Shown piece by piece: positions 1 to 5,729 of a stretch of DNA of 5,729 nt (positions are counted from its first letter, which is position 1; every line of letters starts with the position of its first letter). The notes under the pieces were generated by a model. That model had not been told where the DNA came from, searched no databases, and saw only the letters and a list, made by a program, of their open reading frames with translations. A program made the position numbers and the translations under genes. Source of the stretch: Chromatiales bacterium (GTDB lineage: Bacteria > Pseudomonadota > Gammaproteobacteria > UBA6429 > Thiohalophilaceae); NCBI GenBank assembly GCA_027057985.1, contig JALUTJ010000134.1, forward strand, positions 1 through 5,729, read 5' to 3'.

Positions 1-603
1 AACTTCGGCCGTCGTCATTAAGGCCTGCACTTCATCAAGATCAGCGCGTTTCATCGGTTTGCCATCGACCGGGCTTAGGGGCACGCTGCGCTGTTTTGGC
101 AGAAATACCATCAACTCTACCGGGCTGTCATCGACCATAAACCGGTAAATGGAAAATACATCATAACGCTCATGCCCGGTGCGCATGCGCCGCTCGCTCA
201 GTTCATAGGGAATATGCTGATCGTACAGGAAGAATCCAACACTCTCCACGGTATCGGCAAACAGGTGTAACCGTACTATGGAATGTTCATCTGCTGTTCC
301 GCTGAGCACACTGCCCACCAGTCGCGGATGAAAGTCGGCCAGGAACTGCATGGCCTCGCAGGCGATTTGCCGCAGGTGTTGCAGATGCAGTGGCTGGCTT
401 GAAGAACGAAAGATACGCTGGTACTCCCCCAGTGCCATTTCGATCTCACTATTGGTGGGCAGGCTGTTGGTATCGGTGGCGCCCATTTGCTGTGCCGCCT
501 TTTGTTTGGCGGCATGAAAATCGCGGTTGCCACTTTCCAGCAGAATCTGCGCTGCACGCTGCGCCAGCGCCTGGCGCATATGTTCATGATCACGTTGTGA
601 CAT
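1..603 (-). CDS. Uncharacterised protein, possible degenerate nucleotidyltransferase-like fold (C-terminus beyond window)
   Basis: I do not recognise this gene with certainty. The frame is open for 201 codons from the ATG at 603-601 to the left edge, so the C-terminus is missing. There is no signal peptide or membrane segment, so it is probably cytoplasmic. Residues 1-90 look helical and rich in Gln, Ala and His. Residues 95-117 read like a nucleotidyltransferase core: LVGSVLSGTA, then HS-I-V-R-LHLF, then AD. The usual GS...SDxD pattern keeps G97-S98 and S108, but the aspartate positions are I109 and R111. A later strand, VELMVF at 162-167, could carry the third acidic residue (E163). This fold assignment is my inference from pattern alone. 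The start lies one base after the ponA stop, so the two genes are probably cotranscribed and translationally coupled. There is no strong Shine-Dalgarno; an AGAAGA lies about 13 nt upstream, inside ponA. A later ATG at codon 9 is an alternative start. Confidence 0.8.
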   Translation of the reverse strand, partial: MSQRDHEHMRQALAQRAAQILLESGNRDFHAAKQKAAQQMGATDTNSLPTNSEIEMALGEYQRIFRSSSQPLHLQHLRQIACEAMQFLADFHPRLVGSVLSGTADEHSIVRLHLFADTVESVGFFLYDQHIPYELSERRMRTGHERYDVFSIYRFMVDDSPVELMVFLPKQRSVPLSPVDGKPMKRADLDEVQALMTTAEV

Positions 604-604
604 G

Positions 605-3253
605 CTAGAAAATATCTTCTGTTATATCGGCCGGCTGGCCCTCTGCTCCCGGCTCGACAGGATTACCATCCTGACTCTCTTCTGCCTGTTCGGTCGGCAC
701 CTGATCGGCGCGGAAATATTCAAAAATTGCATCCCGGGTTGTATCGTTGGCCAGCTTGCCGGTTTTCGGATCGATTCTTACCGACACAATCCCCGGTGGC
801 TGCTCCAGATCTTTTTCTTCGACACCATCCAGCGCCACGCGCATGTAGTCCACCCACATCGGCAGAGCCGCGATGGCACCAGTTTCATGATCACCCAGTG
901 GCCTTGGCTTATCGAAACCGACCCAGGCGACCGTAGCCAGATCAGCATTGAAGCCGGTAAACCAGGCATCTCGCTGATCATTGGTGGTACCGGTTTTACC
1001 CGCAAGATCATGACGCCCCAGTACCCTTGCCCGGCGGCCGGTACCAAAGCGAATCACGTCACGCATCATGGTGTTAATCAGGTAGGCGGTTTGTGGGGAC
1101 AGCACCTGTTCTGCCAGTTTTAGCGGTGGCGGTCCCTGCAGCACTTCCAGCCGCTCTTCTTCGCTCATTTGCGACAGGAACTGATCGCTCAGATCTTGCG
1201 GTAAAGGCGGTTGAGCTTCTTCAACTTTAACCGGCTTTTGCTGTGGCTGTGTTTCAGCTTCGTTATCCTCGGGAGGCTGCTCCGGTTTTTCTTCCTCCGG
1301 TGGACGGCAGGGACGACAGACTCGCTCGGGCTGCTCGAGGAAAATAATCCTGTCTCTTGCGCCGACGATATAATCAATAAAGTAAGGTTTAACCCTGTAA
1401 CCGCCATTAGCAAAGATAGTATAGGCCCGGGCAAGGTCAAACGGGGTCAGAGAGCCACTGCCCAGTGCCAGCGACAGATCTCGTGGCAGGGCCTTGTTAT
1501 TGAAACCAAAACGGCGAATGTATCGAATTGCATAGCCAATACCAATATCACGCAACAGGCGAATCGAAACCAGGTTGCGGGATTTATACAGTGCAACTCT
1601 CAAGCGCGTATCACCATAGAAACGGCCGCTATAATTTTCCGGTCGCCAGGTGTCTTCCAGACCCGGCGCATCGAAGACCACCGGGGCATCGGCAATAATG
1701 CTGGCCGGGGTATAGCCCTTGTCCAGCGCCGCGGTATAGATAAAGGGTTTGAAACTCGAACCCGGTTGACGCATGGCCTGCAGGGCACGATTGAACTTGC
1801 TCTCGTAATAATCAAAACCACCTGTGAGCGCCTGCAAGGCGCCGTCTTCTGGTGCCAGCGAAACCAGCGCACCTCCAACAACCGGCTTTTGTGCCAGCCA
1901 GCTACAGCCCGGCTTTTTCGAGGGCACGGTGTAGATAATATCACCGGGTTTCAATCGTTCGTGGGCCGATGTCAGCTCATCTCCCAGGGTATTGTCATCA
2001 ATATAGGTCCGTGCCCATTCGATGTGTTCCCACGGCAGGTAAACCACCTTGTTATCGGCGGTGTAGGCATAGGCTTCTTTTTCATTGACCTGGAAGACCA
2101 GTGAAGGCACCAGGTTGCCATAGCCGGGTATTTTTTCCAGTTCCTTACGCCATAGATCAAATTCATCGATCTCGACCGGTGCAGGTAATGGCACCGGGTT
2201 ACCCTCATCATCCAGCATTTCTTCACTGGCTTCATCTGCTATTTCCTGGTTTAAGTCCGTATCAAGATCATAGAAACCAAGATGACCACGGTAACCATGA
2301 CGTCGGTCATAGCCCAGCATGGCATTACGCAGGGCTTCGTTGGCGGCGCGCTGTCGCTTTGCCTCAACCGTGGTATAAACCCGGTAGCCGCCTGTATAGG
2401 CGGCGTTGCCATAGCGTTTTACCATCTCGGTACGCACCATTTCGGCAATATAGGGGGCTTCCAGCTCGATTTCACGACCGTGCACTTTTGCCACGTCCGG
2501 CGCCATCAATGCCGCCTGATAAGTTTCCTCATCAATATAGTCGAGAGCGCGCATGCGTCCCAGCACGTAATTACGGCGTAACAGGGCGCGGCGCGGATTA
2601 TTCACCGGATTATAACTCGACGGAGCCTTGGGCAGACCCGCGATCATGGCATACTCGGCAATCGTCAAATCGGAAAGGGGTTTACCATAATAAACCTGGG
2701 CCGCGGCAGAAAAACCATAGGCCCGCTTGCCGAGATAGATCTTGTTCAGATACAGCGCCAGGATTTCCTCTTTGCTGAGGAAGTCTTCTATTTTAAAGGC
2801 CAGGAAAATCTCGTTGAGTTTACGCAGGTAGGTTTTTTCACGGCTAAGGAAAAAATTTCGCGCTACCTGCATGGTGATGGTGCTGCCTCCCTGACCTTTT
2901 TTACCGGTTTTAATCAGGTGAATCACGGCACGCAGGATGCCCTGGTAATCCACGCCGGGATGCTCAAAGAATCGATCGTCCTCTGCTGCAAGCACCGCAT
3001 GGACCAGTTGTTTGGGAAATTCCTCATATTTTAGTGGAGTGCGCTTCATTTCGCCGAATTCGGCAATCAATTCACCGCTTTTGGCATAAACGCGCAGTGG
3101 AACCTGTAACTGCACTTCCCTGAGGTTTTCAATGTCCGGTAACTTTGGCGAAAGGTATAAATAAGCGCCACCGAGGAACAATCCGCCCAGAAGCCCTCCC
3201 AATAGCACCAAAATCCCGAAAATTGTGACAGACTTCCTAAAAAATGACTTCAT
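605..3253 (-). CDS. ponA: Penicillin-binding protein 1A, bifunctional class A peptidoglycan synthase
   Basis: This inner-membrane enzyme polymerises lipid II into glycan strands and cross-links the peptides in the periplasm. It is called mrcA in E. coli. Its 882 residues are slightly longer than E. coli PBP1A (about 850). A short cytoplasmic N-terminus precedes one membrane segment at about 11-34. The GT51 glycosyltransferase spans about 55-235, with catalytic E91 in EDDRFFEH, GGSTITMQ at 122-129 and the second glutamate E148 in RKLNE. An OB-like/outer-membrane-docking region typical of PBP1A follows at about 315-450, with an acidic stretch at 329-365. The transpeptidase has SxxK at S499-K502 with S499 the expected nucleophile, SxN at S558-N560 and KTGT at 753-756. 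A Pro/Glu/Gln-rich insert at about 650-685 follows a C646-x-x-C649 pair; E. coli PBP1A has a similar cysteine pair near this place. The tail (851-882) is acidic. A stop codon lies in frame 9 nt upstream of the ATG, which fixes the start, although GGGA at 4-7 nt is a poor ribosome site. Confidence 0.97.
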   Translation of the reverse strand: MKSFFRKSVTIFGILVLLGGLLGGLFLGGAYLYLSPKLPDIENLREVQLQVPLRVYAKSGELIAEFGEMKRTPLKYEEFPKQLVHAVLAAEDDRFFEHPGVDYQGILRAVIHLIKTGKKGQGGSTITMQVARNFFLSREKTYLRKLNEIFLAFKIEDFLSKEEILALYLNKIYLGKRAYGFSAAAQVYYGKPLSDLTIAEYAMIAGLPKAPSSYNPVNNPRRALLRRNYVLGRMRALDYIDEETYQAALMAPDVAKVHGREIELEAPYIAEMVRTEMVKRYGNAAYTGGYRVYTTVEAKRQRAANEALRNAMLGYDRRHGYRGHLGFYDLDTDLNQEIADEASEEMLDDEGNPVPLPAPVEIDEFDLWRKELEKIPGYGNLVPSLVFQVNEKEAYAYTADNKVVYLPWEHIEWARTYIDDNTLGDELTSAHERLKPGDIIYTVPSKKPGCSWLAQKPVVGGALVSLAPEDGALQALTGGFDYYESKFNRALQAMRQPGSSFKPFIYTAALDKGYTPASIIADAPVVFDAPGLEDTWRPENYSGRFYGDTRLRVALYKSRNLVSIRLLRDIGIGYAIRYIRRFGFNNKALPRDLSLALGSGSLTPFDLARAYTIFANGGYRVKPYFIDYIVGARDRIIFLEQPERVCRPCRPPEEEKPEQPPEDNEAETQPQQKPVKVEEAQPPLPQDLSDQFLSQMSEEERLEVLQGPPPLKLAEQVLSPQTAYLINTMMRDVIRFGTGRRARVLGRHDLAGKTGTTNDQRDAWFTGFNADLATVAWVGFDKPRPLGDHETGAIAALPMWVDYMRVALDGVEEKDLEQPPGIVSVRIDPKTGKLANDTTRDAIFEYFRADQVPTEQAEESQDGNPVEPGAEGQPADITEDIF

Positions 3254-3276
3254 ATTCCCACACTATATTAAGGAGA

Positions 3277-3290
3277 GGTATAAAAATACC
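3277..3290 (-). other. Small hairpin in the ponA leader followed by an anti-Shine-Dalgarno-like tract
   Basis: In the predicted ponA leader, GGTAT and ATACC can form a 5-bp stem with a 4-nt T loop. Directly after the stem the minus strand reads CTCTCCTT (3276-3269); with the end of the stem this gives ACCTCTCCTTA, close to the ACCTCCTTA end of 16S rRNA. The stem is AU-rich and weak. It is too short, and wrongly placed, for a terminator. Any regulatory role is a guess. Confidence 0.25.
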
Positions 3291-3311
3291 GATATATTCA
3301 CACAAGCGGAA

Positions 3312-3340
3312 ATTATATGGCCTGCCAGAAAAGCTGTCAC
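3312..3340 (-). promoter_or_regulatory. Predicted sigma-70 promoter of ponA
   Basis: On the minus strand a GTGACA -35 box (3340-3335, five of six consensus bases) is separated by 17 bp from a perfect TATAAT -10 box (3317-3312). The predicted transcript start is near 3305, giving a leader of about 50 nt before the ponA ATG. This is the best promoter match I found upstream of ponA. It is predicted from sequence only. Confidence 0.7.
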
Positions 3341-3347
3341 GCCTATT

Positions 3348-3364
3348 TGTAATTTTTCATTACA
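3348..3364. promoter_or_regulatory. Operator-like inverted repeat between the divergent promoters
   Basis: TGTAAT and ATTACA form a perfect inverted repeat with a 5-bp TTTTC spacer (17 bp in all). It lies between the -35 boxes of the ponA promoter (ending at 3340) and the pilM promoter (starting at 3375). Its centre at 3356 is about 50-55 bp from both predicted transcript starts, where a shared dimeric regulator could act. The spacing does not fit a CRP/Vfr site (TGTGA-N6-TCACA), and I cannot name the protein. In AT-rich DNA such a repeat could also arise by chance. Confidence 0.35.
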
Positions 3365-3373
3365 TGTCCTATA

Positions 3374-3384
3374 GTTGACTCAAC
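3374..3384. promoter_or_regulatory. Palindrome GTTGACTCAAC covering the pilM -35 box
   Basis: This is a perfect 11-bp palindrome with 5-bp arms around a central C. It fully contains the TTGACT proposed as the pilM -35 box, so a protein bound here would compete with RNA polymerase. Part of the symmetry comes from the -35 box itself, so it may be coincidental. Confidence 0.3.
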
Positions 3385-3404
3385 AACCTAAAGTATTATA
3401 TAAA
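3375..3404 (+). promoter_or_regulatory. Predicted sigma-70 promoter of the pilMNO operon
   Basis: TTGACT (3375-3380) and TATAAA (3399-3404) each match the consensus at five of six bases, with an 18-bp spacer. An alternative -10 is TATATA at 3397-3402 with a 16-bp spacer. The predicted transcript start is near 3409-3411, leaving about 70 nt of leader before pilM. I saw no sigma-54-type element, so the operon appears to rely on the housekeeping factor. Confidence 0.6.
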
Positions 3405-3420
3405 TAACTTTCGTAACCAC

Positions 3421-4551
<1,131 letters not shown>

Positions 4552-4552
<1 letters not shown>

Positions 4553-5127
4553 TGGCGCATATTAACCTGCTACCATGGCGCGAAGAGCGACGTAAAGAAC
4601 AACTGCGTCAGTTCCTGACCCTGATGGGCCTGTCCGTAGTGCTGATGATCCTGATTATCCTTGCCGTGCACCTGCAATACAGCCGTATGATCAGTAACCA
4701 GGAAGGCCGAAACCGCTACCTGAAAAAAGAAATTGCGGTGGTGGAAAAACAGATTCGTGAAATCAATAACCTGGCCAAGGAAAAGAAACGCCTGCTGGCC
4801 CGGATGGAAGTTATTCAGCAGTTACAGCGCAACCGCCCAGGTATTGTTCATCTGTTCGATGAAATGGTAAAGGTCATCCCCGAGGGCGTGTACCTCACCA
4901 GCCTGACACAAAAAGGCAACAACCTGACTATTACCGGCATCGCGCAGTCCAATGCCCGGGTTTCGGCCTATATGCGTAATATTGATGCTTCGCCCTGGCT
5001 CACCAAGCCAGAGCTGACCATTATCCAGAAGAAAAAGCGTTCGAAGTCAGATGAAGGACGTGAGTTTATCTTGCGCGCAACAATACTGGCTCAACCCGAA
5101 ACCAAAGCAGACAAAAAGAAAAAGTAG
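4552..5127 (+). CDS. pilN: PilN, inner-membrane alignment protein of type IV pilus assembly
   Basis: PilN is a single-pass (bitopic) inner-membrane protein whose cytoplasmic tail docks into PilM and whose periplasmic part pairs with PilO. The 191 residues are close to the usual length of about 200. The PilM-binding motif INLLPWR is intact at 4-10. A basic stretch (11-19) precedes one membrane helix at about 21-40, with the positive charges on the cytoplasmic side. A charged coiled coil follows at about 48-95. The remainder is the ferredoxin-like domain, from GIVHLFDEM (97-105) to about 180. The loop between its last two strands is very basic (K160 to K165: KKKRSK), and the protein ends in KADKKKK. 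The gene overlaps pilM by one base and is followed by pilO after 11 nt, so all three are probably one transcript. Confidence 0.96.
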
Positions 5128-5138
5128 ATACCTGAATT

Positions 5139-5729
5139 ATGGCTGATATCGATCTCAACAATCTGGATTTTAATAATATCGGTTCCTGGCCGGCGGCGGT
5201 CAGGGGCGTACTGATTGCCATTGTTGCTGCACTTGTACTGGCTGCGGGCTACTTTCTCGATATCCAGTCGCTACAGGATGACCTGGCAAGGGTTAATAAC
5301 AAGGAACAGCAACTCAAACAGGAATTTGAGCGAAAACAGGCAAAGGCAGCCAACCTCGATGCCTACAAGGCACAAATGGCTGAAATGAAAGATTCCTTTG
5401 GTGCCATGATTCGTCAGTTACCCAGTAAAACCGAGGTCGAAGACCTGCTGGTTGATATTTCACAAACCGGCCTCGCCAGCGGTATTGAATTCCAGTTGTT
5501 TAAACCGCTTGCCGAAAAACATATCGAATTCTATGCCGAGTTACCGATTCAACTGGAAATGACCGGCACCTACCACCAGTTTGGTGAATTTGTCAGCGGT
5601 ATTGCAGCACTACCACGCATCGTTACCCTGCAAAATATCGAAATTAAAAAAGGCAAGGGTAAAAAAGGTGACTTAACGATGAAAGTCACCGCCAAGACCT
5701 ATCGTTATCTGGATGAAAATGAAGTCTCC
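5139..5729 (+). CDS. pilO: PilO, inner-membrane alignment protein of type IV pilus assembly (3' end beyond window)
   Basis: PilO pairs with PilN through its periplasmic coiled coil and ferredoxin-like domain, and with PilP, to connect the inner-membrane motor to the PilQ secretin. The frame is open for 197 codons to the right edge without a stop. As PilO is usually about 205-215 residues, only a few C-terminal residues should be missing. The N-terminal DLNNLDFNNIGSWP (5-18) is typical of the family. One membrane helix is at about 21-40, a coiled coil at about 43-95, and the ferredoxin-like domain from about 98 (EVEDLLVDISQTG) onward. TGTYHQFGEFVSGIAALPRIV (142-162) is a recognisable PilO segment. 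The loop before the last visible strand is lysine-rich (KKGKGKK, 170-176). I see no good Shine-Dalgarno before the ATG. Translation is probably coupled to pilN, which ends 11 nt upstream. Confidence 0.95.
   Translation, partial: MADIDLNNLDFNNIGSWPAAVRGVLIAIVAALVLAAGYFLDIQSLQDDLARVNNKEQQLKQEFERKQAKAANLDAYKAQMAEMKDSFGAMIRQLPSKTEVEDLLVDISQTGLASGIEFQLFKPLAEKHIEFYAELPIQLEMTGTYHQFGEFVSGIAALPRIVTLQNIEIKKGKGKKGDLTMKVTAKTYRYLDENEVS

Noticed and set aside
607..620. Near-palindrome AGAAAATATCTTCT at the ponA stop as a possible terminator
   Set aside because: It has no loop, one mismatched pair, is AT-rich and lacks a following T tract. It also sits between two closely coupled genes where termination is not expected.
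602..1123. 173-codon plus-strand reading frame opposite the end of ponA
   Set aside because: It lies wholly antisense to a PBP1A sequence with intact motifs, and its translation shows no recognisable family or membrane pattern. It is best explained as a shadow of ponA codon use.
1211..2104. 297-codon plus-strand reading frame opposite the ponA transpeptidase region
   Set aside because: It is long, but fully antisense to the conserved transpeptidase domain, and I saw no ribosome site or family motif. Its length reflects the codon pattern of ponA.
2101..2778. 225-codon plus-strand reading frame opposite the ponA glycosyltransferase region
   Set aside because: The translation is rich in His, Arg and Pro with no plausible domain, as expected for an antisense shadow.
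3238..3305. Short TTG-initiated minus-strand frame in the ponA leader overlapping the ponA start
   Set aside because: It has a rare start codon and no ribosome site, and runs out of frame into ponA with no supporting signal.
3298..3345. TCACA and TGTCAC elements in the control region as a CRP/Vfr site
   Set aside because: No pair of half-sites has the TGTGA-N6-TCACA spacing, so I could not support a cAMP-receptor site.
5643..5668. Two AAAAAAG runs in pilO as a programmed frameshift signal
   Set aside because: They are read as AAA AAA G in the pilO frame, not in the A AAA AAG register used by -1 slippery sites. They simply encode the lysine-rich loop.

Overview
The window looks like a chromosomal segment of a gammaproteobacterium with roughly balanced base composition. 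The main evidence is gene order: a class A penicillin-binding protein gene of the ponA/mrcA type diverges from pilM-pilN-pilO, the start of the type IV pilus alignment operon. This arrangement is well known in Pseudomonas, Vibrio and relatives, and survives in E. coli as mrcA next to hofMNO. I cannot assign a genus from the sequence alone.

Left arm, minus strand (1-3253): ponA encodes an 882-residue bifunctional peptidoglycan synthase with every catalytic motif intact. One base after its stop codon, a second gene begins in the same direction and runs off the left edge. Its 201 visible codons encode an uncharacterised protein. One stretch resembles a nucleotidyltransferase core that has lost its metal-binding aspartates.

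Divergent control region (3254-3481, 228 bp): two good sigma-70-type promoters face away from each other, GTGACA-N17-TATAAT for ponA and TTGACT-N18-TATAAA for pilM. An inverted repeat (TGTAAT-N5-ATTACA) lies between the two -35 boxes, and a second short palindrome covers the pilM -35 box. The pilM leader can encode an 18-residue peptide that ends 4 nt before pilM. The ponA leader carries a small hairpin followed by an anti-Shine-Dalgarno-like tract.

Right arm, plus strand (3482-5729): pilM, pilN and pilO are tightly packed, with a 1-nt overlap and then an 11-nt gap. They encode the cytoplasmic actin-like PilM, which is expected to bind the PilN N-terminus, and the two inner-membrane proteins PilN and PilO, which pair in the periplasm. 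pilO is cut by the right edge. pilP and pilQ would be expected beyond it.

The known theme is cell-wall synthesis placed beside an envelope-spanning pilus machine. I see no mobile element, CRISPR array, RNA gene or clear undescribed multi-gene system. The parts most worth a second look are the uncharacterised gene after ponA and the structured divergent control region.
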